From Ruminococcus sp. UBA4275 (GTDB lineage Bacteria; Bacillota; Clostridia; Oscillospirales; Ruminococcaceae), in NCBI GenBank assembly GCA_002395085.1, contig DGVV01000123.1, positions 1 to 43,895 of the forward strand: a stretch of 43,895 nucleotides of DNA, read 5' to 3'. This document shows, in pieces, positions 16,641 to 24,563 of this stretch (the first letter of the stretch is position 1; each line of letters opens with the position of its first letter). Both the position numbers and the translations under genes were made by a program. Under the pieces are notes generated by a model. It was not told the DNA's origin. It saw only the letters and a program-made list of their open reading frames with translations, and searched no databases.

Positions 16641-18071
16641 TTACGTTTCCTGCGCACCAAAGCGGACACGCAGGGCATCTGCAATCTGTTTGGAGAGTTT
16701 ATTGACATCTCCGCAGCCAAGCGTGATGATGAGGTCGCCTGCCTGTGCGATTTTGCAAACCGCCTCGCAGACATCATCAAAATTCTTGTATTTGCGTTCA
16801 TCCGTCCACGGGATGCTCTCATCCTGCGGAAACCAGATGCAGTCCGGAATTTTCTCTGCAAGCATCCGTGTGTAGACGTCGATCGTATTTTCCTCTCTGC
16901 CGCCCATGATGTCGGTCAGGGCAACGACGTCTGCAATCTGAAGTGCATCCGCGAAATCATCCAGCAGACGGTGTGTGCGCGAGTAGGTAAACGGCTGATG
17001 CACGGCAATCACGCGGCGATAGGGCATTGCCTTTGCTGCTTTGAGGGTTGCGGCGATTTCTGCGGGATGATGGCCGTAGTCATCTGCGACGGTGATGCCG
17101 CCGACATTTGCGTGGACATCAAAGCGGCGTTTTGCGCCGTGGAATGCGAGGAGTCCCTCCTGACACTGTGCGAAATTCAGTCCGACACAGTGTGCAGCGG
17201 CAATCGCGGAGAGTGCATTGAGGACATTATGTTCGCCGGGAACGCGGAGTGTCGCAGTTCCGAGCTTTTCGCTCTCATGCCAGACGGTAAAGGTTGTGGT
17301 CTGCTCTGCGGTGTGGGCAATGTCTGCTGCGCGCCACTCGCAGTCTGCGGATGTGCCGAAGCGGATCATCTGCTTGCCGGTGACATTTTTCACGGCATCA
17401 ATCGTGTTGGCATCGTCGCCGTTATAAAGCAAGATTCTGCTTGCTTTCTGCGCAAATTCCGTAAAAGAGTGCTTGAGGTTTTCGAGCGTTTTGAAATACT
17501 CCATGTGATCTTCGTCGATATTGAGAATGACCGCAATATCGGGGGAGAGGCGCAGGAAGGTATCCACATATTCACAAGCCTCACAGACAAACACCTCGCT
17601 GCTGCCGGCTCTGCCGCTGCCGCCGATGGCAGGGAGTTTGCCGCCGATGACCGCCGAGAGGTCGATGCCCGCCGTAAACAGAATCTGCGCGAGCATGGAG
17701 GATGTGGTAGTCTTGCCGTGCGTGCCGGCAATGCAGACAGCATCATTGTACCACCGGGAGACGATGCCGAGCAATTCGCTGCGCTCCATCATCTCGACGC
17801 CGCTTTCTTCTGCGGCAGCGCGTTCCGGATTCGTCTTCGCGATGGCAGCGGAGTAAACGACCAGATCTGCTCCCTCAATGTTTTCTGCCCGTTGACCAAG
17901 CGTCACGGGTATGCCGAGTGCGCGGACGGCGGCGAGGGTATCGGTTTCGTTGTTATCCGAGCCGGTGAGATGATAACCCTTTGCGTGCAGCACCTGTGCC
18001 AGCGGATACATTCCGCTGCCGCCGATGCCGATCATGTGGATATGCTGTTTGCCTTCCAACTGGTGATTCAT
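16641..18071 (-). CDS. murC: UDP-N-acetylmuramate--L-alanine ligase
   Basis: MurC adds L-Ala to UDP-MurNAc in cytoplasmic peptidoglycan synthesis, using ATP. At 476 residues it is the standard size. Visible motifs are the Rossmann GIGGSGMYPLA (about 15-25), the P-loop GTHGKTTTSSM (116-126), DEDHMEYF and DDYGHHPAEI. ATG at 18071 has AAGGGG ten bases upstream; an upstream in-frame ATG at 18128 would overlap the AT-rich promoter region and lacks similarity. First gene of the murC-lexA-zapA-U32 run. Confidence 0.96.
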   Translation of the reverse strand: MNHQLEGKQHIHMIGIGGSGMYPLAQVLHAKGYHLTGSDNNETDTLAAVRALGIPVTLGQRAENIEGADLVVYSAAIAKTNPERAAAEESGVEMMERSELLGIVSRWYNDAVCIAGTHGKTTTSSMLAQILFTAGIDLSAVIGGKLPAIGGSGRAGSSEVFVCEACEYVDTFLRLSPDIAVILNIDEDHMEYFKTLENLKHSFTEFAQKASRILLYNGDDANTIDAVKNVTGKQMIRFGTSADCEWRAADIAHTAEQTTTFTVWHESEKLGTATLRVPGEHNVLNALSAIAAAHCVGLNFAQCQEGLLAFHGAKRRFDVHANVGGITVADDYGHHPAEIAATLKAAKAMPYRRVIAVHQPFTYSRTHRLLDDFADALQIADVVALTDIMGGREENTIDVYTRMLAEKIPDCIWFPQDESIPWTDERKYKNFDDVCEAVCKIAQAGDLIITLGCGDVNKLSKQIADALRVRFGAQET

Positions 18072-18248
18072 GAATAAAACCCCTTTATCTGATTCATAAT
18101 ATACGCACTGATGCGTGAAATAATACACATGGATGAATAAGTTGTGCTTTTGCGTTTAAATTATACACCAAATGTATGTATAAAACCTGAATTTTTCGGA
18201 AATTATCCGTAAAACAGTAGCATATTGACATAAAATATTCACGAAATG

Positions 18249-18264
18249 AACACATTCCTGTGTT
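18249..18264. repeat. Inverted repeat overlapping the spoVG promoter
   Basis: AACACATTCCTGTGTT is a perfect 6-bp inverted repeat with a 4-nt center. It ends on the first base of the -10 hexamer of the spoVG promoter and covers its TGn extension, a normal position for a repressor operator. It does not match the Firmicutes LexA box (GAACN4GTTC). Confidence 0.5.
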
Positions 18265-18269
18265 ATGAT
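18261..18269 (+). promoter_or_regulatory. Extended -10 promoter of spoVG
   Basis: TGTTATGAT: TGn plus TATGAT. The region 17-20 nt upstream has only weak -35 matches (TTCACG at 18238). In Bacillus spoVG is read by sigma-H, but no sigma-H-like pair was recognised here. Start near 18276 gives a leader of about 120 nt. Confidence 0.5.
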
Positions 18270-18328
18270 ATACATGACATGATGCAGCGGAAGATATAGA
18301 GAACCTTCTCCGGATCCTGTAAGCAGCC

Positions 18329-18373
18329 GCTGTGTCAGCGTTTGCATCGTTGTGCTGACAACGCAGCGTTTTT
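18329..18373 (+). terminator. Terminator-like hairpin in the spoVG leader
   Basis: GCTGTGTCAGC pairs with GCTGACA-acg-CAGC (a bulge of three) and is followed by TTTTT, about 20 nt before the start codon and directly before the SD GAAAGGAAGG. It looks like an attenuator or the end of a short leader RNA, since the gene it would block begins immediately after. Confidence 0.5.
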
Positions 18374-18394
18374 ATCTGAAAGGAAGGTTACTCT

Positions 18395-18718
18395 ATGGAA
18401 ATCACAGATCTCAAAATCCGCAAAATGATGACAGAAGGTCGTCTGCGCGCAATCGTTTCAATTACGCTTGACCAGATGCTCGCTGTCCATGACATCAAGG
18501 TCGTGCAGGGGGATGCGCGTTTGTTTGTCGCGATGCCGAGCCGCAAGGACGAAGCCGGAATTTTCCGTGACATCGTTCACCCGATTTCGGGTCAGGCACG
18601 GCAGTATCTCGAAAACCAGATTCTCGCCGCTTATCAGGAGCAGCTTGCACTCATGCAAGCGGAGGCGGAAGCCGGCGGCGCTGAGAATGCAGAAGCAGCT
18701 CCCGCTGCGGAGCTTTGA
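18395..18718 (+). CDS. spoVG: SpoVG family RNA/DNA-binding regulator
   Basis: SpoVG is a small nucleic-acid-binding regulator involved in septation, sporulation and surface gene control. The core (MEITDLKIRK, GRLRAIVSITLD, DIKVVQGDARLFVAMPSRK, DIVHPIS) is fully conserved in residues 1-75. A helix and an Ala/Glu-rich tail (about 85-107) extend it. SD AAAGGAAGG precedes the ATG. Monocistronic, with a leader hairpin upstream and a terminator after it. Confidence 0.97.
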   Translation: MEITDLKIRKMMTEGRLRAIVSITLDQMLAVHDIKVVQGDARLFVAMPSRKDEAGIFRDIVHPISGQARQYLENQILAAYQEQLALMQAEAEAGGAENAEAAPAAEL

Positions 18719-18740
18719 TGCACTGTATCACGAACCGGAA

Positions 18741-18777
18741 GCTGTCCGGCAGATTCATCATCTGCCGGGCGGCTTTT
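18741..18777 (+). terminator. spoVG terminator
   Basis: GCTGTCCGGCAGAT pairs with ATCTGCCGGGCGGC (one mismatch) around TCATC, followed by TTTTTT. It lies between spoVG and the converging nudix gene. Confidence 0.9.
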
Positions 18778-18787
18778 TTGCTGCCTG

Positions 18788-19369
18788 TCAATCAGCCTTG
18801 TTTTGTGCTTCCTGTTCGAGGAGACGGGCGGCTTTGAGCAGTGCAATCTGCGTTTTCGCATCGGGCAGCTCATTCCGCATGACCATTTCCACGGCTTCCC
18901 GCAGCGGAACACGCACCACATCGAGAAATTCGTCGGTGTCGAGATCCTGCGTGCCGGAAAGCGTCAGATTGCGTGCGAGGTACATATAGATGACCTCTTT
19001 ATCGTATGCGGGCGTGGGATAGAGGTATCCGAGCGGTTCGAGCTTCGGCGCGGATGCGCCTGCTTCCTCGCGCAGTTCTCTTGTTGCGCAGGTAAGCGGA
19101 TCTTCGCCGTATTCGAGTTTGCCCGCGGGCAGTTCCAGTGTTTCGGCTGCATGGGGATAGCGGAACTGCCGCACCATCAGCACTTCGCCTGCGTCCGTCA
19201 GCGCGACGACACACGCACCGCCGGGATGATGAATCACCTCGCGGATTGCCTCCGTGCCGTTTTCCAGCAGCACGGTATCGCGTGTGACGTGCAGGATTCT
19301 GCCGTGATAGATTTCCTCTGAGCCGAGCTTTTTTTCTTCCAGATGCGCGGCTTTTTCGTTATGATTCAT
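18788..19369 (-). CDS. Nudix hydrolase, ADP-ribose pyrophosphatase type
   Basis: A 193-residue cytosolic nudix protein. The nudix box GX5EX7REUXEEXGU is intact at 83-105 (Gly83, Glu89, RELREEAGA). The preceding beta region (REVIHHPGGACVVAL) and the TPAYDKEVIYMYLA stretch match ADP-ribose pyrophosphatases (NudF-like), which split ADP-ribose to AMP and ribose 5-phosphate. ATG at 19369 lies ten bases after AAGGAG and overlaps the 3' end of the yfhO-like gene by 11 nt, so it is translated from that transcript. Confidence 0.9.
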   Translation of the reverse strand: MNHNEKAAHLEEKKLGSEEIYHGRILHVTRDTVLLENGTEAIREVIHHPGGACVVALTDAGEVLMVRQFRYPHAAETLELPAGKLEYGEDPLTCATRELREEAGASAPKLEPLGYLYPTPAYDKEVIYMYLARNLTLSGTQDLDTDEFLDVVRVPLREAVEMVMRNELPDAKTQIALLKAARLLEQEAQNKAD

Positions 19370-22187
19370 GCTCTTGCTGCTCCTTCTCTGACTGTGCGGA
19401 TGCTGTCTCGCTGAGAATATCGTCGATTGTCAGCGGTTTATGCAGATTTACCGCTTGCGCGCTGCCCCCTTCGGGCTTGTCGAGGACTGCCGCGGATTGC
19501 TCCGGCTGCCCTGCTTGCTGCTGCGGTTCGGCATCAGTTTCTCCAGCGGACGCTCGATCCGCCGCATTGCCCGCTGCATCAGGCTCGTATGCATCCCGCC
19601 CTGATGCTGACTGCTGTCCTGATGCGTCTTGTTCCGCTCCGTGTTCAGGATCCTGTGCAGATTGTCCCGTGCGTTCTTCAGAATGATCTCCAGATTCATA
19701 CTGTACCTCCTTCTGTTTCGGTTCGGGCGGCGGCAGGAGCTGACGCTTCTGTGCCGCATAACGCAGATAGAGCTGATTTTCCGTCATCGGCAGAGCCGAG
19801 ACATAATCATAGAAGCGCTTGTGTTTTGCTGCGGGGAGATGATTGCCGGCGAGTGCCGCACAGAGCAGGTAGAGAATCAGCGCACCGAGACCGCAGGCAG
19901 ATGCGAGCGCACCGGCTTTGAGACCGGGTGTCTCGTAACGGAAGGTGATCTGATTATCGCCTGCTTCTGCACGCACCGCCATAAAACCGTAATTGACACG
20001 CGCAATGTCAACCGCCTTGCCGTTGACCTCTGCGTGCCAGCCTTCCTCATAGGGAACGCTGAAGAACACCATTTTTGGCTTTTCGAGGGTGATGGAAGCA
20101 TCGAACCCGTAGGAATCGTAAGTGAAGGTATCGCAGGTATCGGCGCGGCGGCTGAGGCAGTAATCGACATACTGTGCATCGCTGAACGCATACTGTTCCG
20201 ATTCGGGAAGCGGCTGTACAGCATCTGCATATTCCGCAAGCTGTTCTTTGCTCATGCCCAGTGCTTTGAGCATCAGCTTTTCCTGTGCGAGCGGGGTTGT
20301 CTGCCGCAGGGCATCCGTGTCGATGGCATATTCATACGCCATGCCCATCGGGAGATAAGCCTTGTTTTCGTAGATATAGAAGCTGTTCTCTTTCTTGAGA
20401 TATTCAAAGCCCGGCAGGCCGATTGTGTAGTCGTAATCGGCTGCCTGCTCTGAGGGGATCTTATCAAAGTAATATTTGACATTGAACAGCGCCCGCAGGG
20501 GATAGTGCTTCAGGTCTGCACGCGATGCCACATCGCGGGTGACATCCACCTCATCGTAGAAATCCATGATGGAGACCGGCACGATGCTGTGGAAGCAGCG
20601 CATATTGGAATAGCCCCAGAGCATCGGATAATTGTCGTAATCCTCTGCGATGTCCACGCGGAAGAACTGGTCTTCCTCTGCTTCCAGCGAGATTTCTCTG
20701 CCGCCGTTGATGGCGTAGCTGACATAATGCATGGGATATGCGCCCAGCCCGATGCCGAAATAGATCATTGCAAAGCTGGAGCAGAAGCAGCTGAATACGG
20801 TGCAGACGACTGCAAGCTGCTGATAGCGTCTGCCGCGCTCACGGTAAACGATCACGAGGACGGTGAAATAGAGCATTGCGGCACAGAGCGCGAGAATCAG
20901 CCAGAAATACCATGTGTACTGCGCGAAATCAAACAGGACAATCTTGCCTTCGTCATCCTTGCGGGGCAGCAGCGCGATGACGCTGAACAGCCCAAGCATG
21001 ACTGCACAGGTCACGATGCCGCCGCGCCACTTGATCTTCGGATTGTCGAGGGCGTATGCGGTCATCATTGCCATGATGAGCAGCGGCATATAATACCAGC
21101 GCGCGTAATAGGAGCTGTTGAACAGATAGAACATGGAGTTCAGCACCGGAATGCACGCGCAGACCGCACACACGGCAACGATTCTGGTTGCCCAGTGTTT
21201 TTTCTTCCGGCTCATGAAGGCGAGAACGCCTGCCATGGAAAACATCGGGAAATAGCCGCCGATGGATGCCCATTTGCCGTACTCCGTGCGGAAAAGATTG
21301 GGCCTTGCGGGCGCATCAGGGAGCATGAAGAAGCTCTGCACGATGTGCCACAGACGGGTGCGGTCGGAATAGGCGACCATATCCAGCCCGAACAGGTACG
21401 AGCGCACGCGGTAATTGTCGATGATTGCGAGGGCGGAGGGCAGCAGCATGAAGCACGCCATCAGCGTACCGATCAGCCCTTCCAGTGCAAGCGAGAAGAA
21501 TTTGCGCAGATTTGCGTTGAAATCCGGCGCAGTGCAGCGGCAGATGAAATACAGTACGCAGAAGACAATCTGCCCTGTGAAGAAATAGTAGTTGATGACC
21601 GCCATGAAAGCAGTCGCGAGGGCGAACACGCCGCGGCGGTTTTCATTGACGCGCTGTTCCATTGCAAGGAGCAGAAGCGGGAAAAAGGCGGTGACATCCT
21701 GAAAATGGTTGAAGAAGACATTGAAAAGCTGGAAGCCTGAATAGGCATACAGCAGCGCACCGATCATTGAGGCGCGGCGGCTGCGCACAAATCTGCGGAT
21801 ATAGGCGTAAGCCGTCACGGAGGCAACGCCGTGTTTCAGTGCCAGCAGCCACGGAATCAGAAACGGTACGGCGGAAGACGGGAACAGTGCTGTCAGCCAG
21901 AAAAAGGGACTGCCCAGCAGGTAAAAAGAATACGAGCCGATGAAATTCGCGCCGAGGTCGGTCTGCCAGTTCCAGCCGAACGAACCGCTGCGCACGGCAT
22001 CATGCGCAAGCTGATAGAACGGAATCTGCTGTGAATTGAAATCGCCGTAATAGACGAAATATCCGCCGGTGAAGATCATGACAGGCGCCATTGTCAGCAT
22101 GAGGATGATGAATCCAAGCAGGAAAATGCGCAGATACGGTTCCCGCCGTTCGATCAGCGGGGCATATTTTTTCCGTTTTTTTGCCAT
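19359..22187 (-). CDS. YfhO family polytopic membrane protein with low-complexity tail
   Basis: A 942-residue protein of the YfhO type: about a dozen membrane helices from residue 18 on, the early motif YYGDFNSQQIPFYQLAHDA expected of this GT-C-like group, and a large extracellular domain (about 500-770) before a final helix near 780. YfhO proteins take part in glycosylation of cell-wall polymers such as lipoteichoic acid; here the substrate is unknown. Residues 824-942 form an unusual cytosolic tail rich in Gln, Glu, Ser, Ala and Asp, ending with a short ordered-looking LTIDDILSE. ATG at 22187 has GAGGTG upstream. Co-transcribed with the nudix gene. Confidence 0.88.
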   Translation of the reverse strand: MAKKRKKYAPLIERREPYLRIFLLGFIILMLTMAPVMIFTGGYFVYYGDFNSQQIPFYQLAHDAVRSGSFGWNWQTDLGANFIGSYSFYLLGSPFFWLTALFPSSAVPFLIPWLLALKHGVASVTAYAYIRRFVRSRRASMIGALLYAYSGFQLFNVFFNHFQDVTAFFPLLLLAMEQRVNENRRGVFALATAFMAVINYYFFTGQIVFCVLYFICRCTAPDFNANLRKFFSLALEGLIGTLMACFMLLPSALAIIDNYRVRSYLFGLDMVAYSDRTRLWHIVQSFFMLPDAPARPNLFRTEYGKWASIGGYFPMFSMAGVLAFMSRKKKHWATRIVAVCAVCACIPVLNSMFYLFNSSYYARWYYMPLLIMAMMTAYALDNPKIKWRGGIVTCAVMLGLFSVIALLPRKDDEGKIVLFDFAQYTWYFWLILALCAAMLYFTVLVIVYRERGRRYQQLAVVCTVFSCFCSSFAMIYFGIGLGAYPMHYVSYAINGGREISLEAEEDQFFRVDIAEDYDNYPMLWGYSNMRCFHSIVPVSIMDFYDEVDVTRDVASRADLKHYPLRALFNVKYYFDKIPSEQAADYDYTIGLPGFEYLKKENSFYIYENKAYLPMGMAYEYAIDTDALRQTTPLAQEKLMLKALGMSKEQLAEYADAVQPLPESEQYAFSDAQYVDYCLSRRADTCDTFTYDSYGFDASITLEKPKMVFFSVPYEEGWHAEVNGKAVDIARVNYGFMAVRAEAGDNQITFRYETPGLKAGALASACGLGALILYLLCAALAGNHLPAAKHKRFYDYVSALPMTENQLYLRYAAQKRQLLPPPEPKQKEVQYESGDHSEERTGQSAQDPEHGAEQDASGQQSASGRDAYEPDAAGNAADRASAGETDAEPQQQAGQPEQSAAVLDKPEGGSAQAVNLHKPLTIDDILSETASAQSEKEQQEHES
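19448..19699 (-). CDS. Possible out-of-frame overlapping small ORF inside the yfhO-like tail
   Basis: In a second frame within the tail-coding region there is an ATG at 19699 preceded by AGAAGGAGG six bases upstream, a better SD than most real genes here have. It would encode 83 residues beginning MNLEIILKNARDNLHRIL, strongly basic and Ser/Arg-rich. The composition could simply be the shifted image of the Gln/Glu/Ala-rich tail, and no family is recognised. Listed as a candidate only. Confidence 0.2.
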   Translation of the reverse strand: MNLEIILKNARDNLHRILNTERNKTHQDSSQHQGGMHTSLMQRAMRRIERPLEKLMPNRSSKQGSRSNPRQSSTSPKGAARKR

Positions 22188-22260
22188 AAAACGGGTTCAC
22201 CTCGTATTCTCTGGAAGTGTGCCGCGGCATATGAAAAATGCCGTGCGGCGGGTTACTACT

Positions 22261-22289
22261 ATTATAGCACAAAATGCCGGAAATGTAAA
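22261..22289 (-). promoter_or_regulatory. Promoter of the yfhO-like/nudix pair
   Basis: Minus-strand TTTACA (22284-22289), 17-nt spacer and TATAAT (22261-22266) with TGC before the -10. The spacer is one arm of the hairpin that follows tatD. A second hairpin lies in the leader (about 22220-22252). Confidence 0.85.
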
Positions 22290-22314
22290 GCACATTTGTG
22301 CGATTTCCGGCATT
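22273..22314 (-). terminator. Hairpin after tatD, overlapping the next promoter
   Basis: A perfect 12-bp stem (AATGCCGGAAAT / ATTTCCGGCATT) with an 18-nt loop, followed on the minus strand by TTTG. It is placed about 10 bp after the tatD stop and probably ends the recJ-to-tatD transcript, although its T run is short. Confidence 0.65.
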
Positions 22315-22325
22315 GTTTTATGGTT

Positions 22326-23099
22326 TTATAAACCGAAAAACCGCATGGTATTTTCCCGTACCTGCGCGGTGAGTTCGGCTTCATCGAGGTGCAGATATTT
22401 CGCGAGTGCCGCCGCAACATACTTCACATTCTGCGGCACATTGACATTGCCAAGCCCCTTGATATTGCGGGGCGTGAGATAGGGCGCGTCGGTTTCGATC
22501 ATGACGCGGTCTTTCGGAATCAGCCGGACGGCATCGCGGAGTGCCTGTCCGCGGCGCTCATCGCAGATCCAGCCGGTGATGCCGATGTAAAAGCCCATAT
22601 CGAGATAGGTTTGCAGCGTTCTGGCATCGCCTGTAAAGCAGTGAACGACGCTGCGCGCACACTGTTCGGGGTGTTTCTTCATCCGCGCAATGAAATCCGC
22701 AGAGGCATCGCGCTCATGGAGAAAGAGCGGTTTTTGCAGCTCCTCCGCGAGTCTGATGTGCCGGTCGAAACAGCGAAGCTGGTTTTCGCGCGTGGAAAAC
22801 ATTCTGTCGTAATCGAGGCCGCATTCTCCGACCGCCGCGATCTTCGGATTCTGCGAGACAATCTCGCGGATGCGCTCAAAATCGGCGGGACGGGCGCGGT
22901 CAGCGCCGTGCGGGTGGATGCCGCAGGTGCCGGCGCAGTCGTGTGTGCGGACGAACGCCGCGACCTTTTCGCTTTCTGCCATATCCGAGCCGGTGAGGAT
23001 GCAGAAGACATCTGCCTGTGCCGCATCGTGCAATACCTGTTCGGGGTCGCGAAACTGGCGGCAAAAGAGATTGACGCCGATGTCGTAATATTGGAACAT
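22326..23099 (-). CDS. tatD: TatD family metal-dependent DNase
   Basis: A 257-residue TIM-barrel hydrolase. The N-terminus YDIGVNL is the TatD-proper version of the first metal motif, followed by GIHPHG, AVGECGLDYDRMFSTRENQLRC-type motifs (Glu and the DYDR region), FLHERDA, VVHCFTGD and IETDAPYLTPR, all expected metal-site or family motifs. It is a 3'-5' exonuclease in repair or DNA turnover in studied relatives. It starts 12 bp after the hemZ stop and is the last gene of the recJ run. Confidence 0.92.
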   Translation of the reverse strand: MFQYYDIGVNLFCRQFRDPEQVLHDAAQADVFCILTGSDMAESEKVAAFVRTHDCAGTCGIHPHGADRARPADFERIREIVSQNPKIAAVGECGLDYDRMFSTRENQLRCFDRHIRLAEELQKPLFLHERDASADFIARMKKHPEQCARSVVHCFTGDARTLQTYLDMGFYIGITGWICDERRGQALRDAVRLIPKDRVMIETDAPYLTPRNIKGLGNVNVPQNVKYVAAALAKYLHLDEAELTAQVRENTMRFFGL

Positions 23100-23111
23100 T
23101 TATTTAACCAT

Positions 23112-24563
23112 TTATCCTTTCAGCAGGGCAAGCAGATCCTTTTTCTTGGAATCCATCAGCTCATCGAACCGCGCAAGATAGTCATAAGGATACTTGCATT
23201 CGGTGAGCCGTTCAATGCCGCGTCTGCCGCCCAGCACTTTCGTAGACGCGCCCGCACCGATCCCGATGATCGTCTGGGAGTCGTCCATCATCATGACATT
23301 ATAGGGACTTTCACAGCCGGCTTTTGCATAGCCGACGTTTTCGAGATTCGCCGCCATGTTCTTCTGGCGGTAGAGATAATACGGCTGATAGCCAGCAGAT
23401 ACGAGCGTTTTCTGCGCATAATCCACCATCTCCGCGACGGCGTCTGCATCGGGCATGGGGAGACTCTGATAGAAGTCAGCCGCCTTTTTGAGCGCAAGGC
23501 AGTGAACCGTGATGCTCTCCGGATCGAGTGACACGGCACGGTCAATGCTCTCGCGGAAGCCGCGGACGGTATCGCAGGGGAGACCCGCAATAAAATCCAT
23601 ATTGATGTTCGTGAAGCCCATCTCCCGCGCAAGCAGAAACTTATCCTCTGCATCCTGTGCGGTGTGCGGACGCCCCGCCGCCTTCAGCACGTCATCCTGA
23701 AAGCTCTGCGGATTGACCGAAATGCGCGTGACGCCAAACTGCCGCAGCACTGCGAGATTTTCCCGCGTAATGGTATCAGGACGCCCCGCCTCAACGGTGA
23801 ATTCCCGCAGCGGATGCCCGCAGGCGAAGTATCTGCTGAGCCAGTCAAGCGGCTGATAGAGGTCGATCGTGGTGGGCGTGCCGCCGCCGACATACACGGT
23901 ATCTGCAATCAGCCCGCACGCATCGAGGATTTCGCTGAGCATTTCCATCTCCTGATGAATGCAGCGCAGGTAATCGGGGATGAGCTTTTTCATCTGCGAG
24001 ACCGAATTGCTGACAAAAGAGCAGTATTTGCAGCGCGTCGGGCAGAATGGCACAGAGAGATAAATGCCGACGCCGTTTGGCGGTGCGGCTTGGAGAATGG
24101 GCTGCTGCACCGCCAGAATTTGCTGTGCCAGCGCGGTTTTCTCCTCGGTGACGTGCCAGATCTGCCGGAAATCATCGGCTGCCTGCGCGATGCTGCCGGT
24201 GCGTTCTGCAAATTTGCGGAGCAGATTCACGGGGCGGATGCCGGTGAGCATTCCCCATGCCGGTGCGATGCCGGTCAGATCGCAGAGCAGCGGATACAGC
24301 AGACCGGAAATCTCGCGGTCGAGGATGTTATTCGGAATGTCCGCAGGCAGAATTTTCTCGCTGCTGCGTGTGTTTTTACCGATTCTTACGCCGCATTGCA
24401 GACGCATCTCCGTGCCGTCCGGCAGCAGCACGGCGGAGAGATATTCGTCCTCCGGCAGAGCAAGATCCGCCGAAAACGCAAATTTCTCCGCAGGCCGGAA
24501 CAGCTTGAGCAGCGCCTCCATTTCGTAGGTGCGGGCGTGACCGAACGTATGTATGACCATCAT
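23112..24563 (-). CDS. hemZ: Radical SAM coproporphyrinogen dehydrogenase-like protein HemZ
   Basis: A 483-residue radical SAM enzyme with the cluster motif CPTRCKYC (Cys174/178/181), GGGTPT, and a 170-residue N-terminal extension that marks HemZ rather than HemN/HemW. The stretch GMLTGIRPVNLLRK is family-typical. HemZ is named for anaerobic coproporphyrinogen III oxidation, but many anaerobes carry it without a heme pathway, and no other heme gene is present here, so the substrate is uncertain. The start overlaps the MBL gene stop (ATGA). Confidence 0.9.
   Translation of the reverse strand: MMVIHTFGHARTYEMEALLKLFRPAEKFAFSADLALPEDEYLSAVLLPDGTEMRLQCGVRIGKNTRSSEKILPADIPNNILDREISGLLYPLLCDLTGIAPAWGMLTGIRPVNLLRKFAERTGSIAQAADDFRQIWHVTEEKTALAQQILAVQQPILQAAPPNGVGIYLSVPFCPTRCKYCSFVSNSVSQMKKLIPDYLRCIHQEMEMLSEILDACGLIADTVYVGGGTPTTIDLYQPLDWLSRYFACGHPLREFTVEAGRPDTITRENLAVLRQFGVTRISVNPQSFQDDVLKAAGRPHTAQDAEDKFLLAREMGFTNINMDFIAGLPCDTVRGFRESIDRAVSLDPESITVHCLALKKAADFYQSLPMPDADAVAEMVDYAQKTLVSAGYQPYYLYRQKNMAANLENVGYAKAGCESPYNVMMMDDSQTIIGIGAGASTKVLGGRRGIERLTECKYPYDYLARFDELMDSKKKDLLALLKG

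Larger units (their letters stand above)
18072..18394. other. Divergent intergenic region between murC and spoVG
   Basis: An AT-rich 323-bp region. It should hold the murC promoter on the minus strand: a TATAAT at about 18161-18166 (read on minus) has no good -35 at 17 nt, so that call is weak. On the plus side it holds the spoVG promoter, an inverted repeat and a leader hairpin listed separately. No coding frame with an SD was seen. Confidence 0.6.

Noticed and set aside
16602..18077. Plus-strand frame of about 490 codons antisense to murC
   Set aside because: murC is unmistakable on the other strand and the antisense protein looks random.
18249..18264. LexA (SOS) box near spoVG
   Set aside because: The repeat AACACA/TGTGTT differs from the GAACN4GTTC pattern in sequence and spacing.
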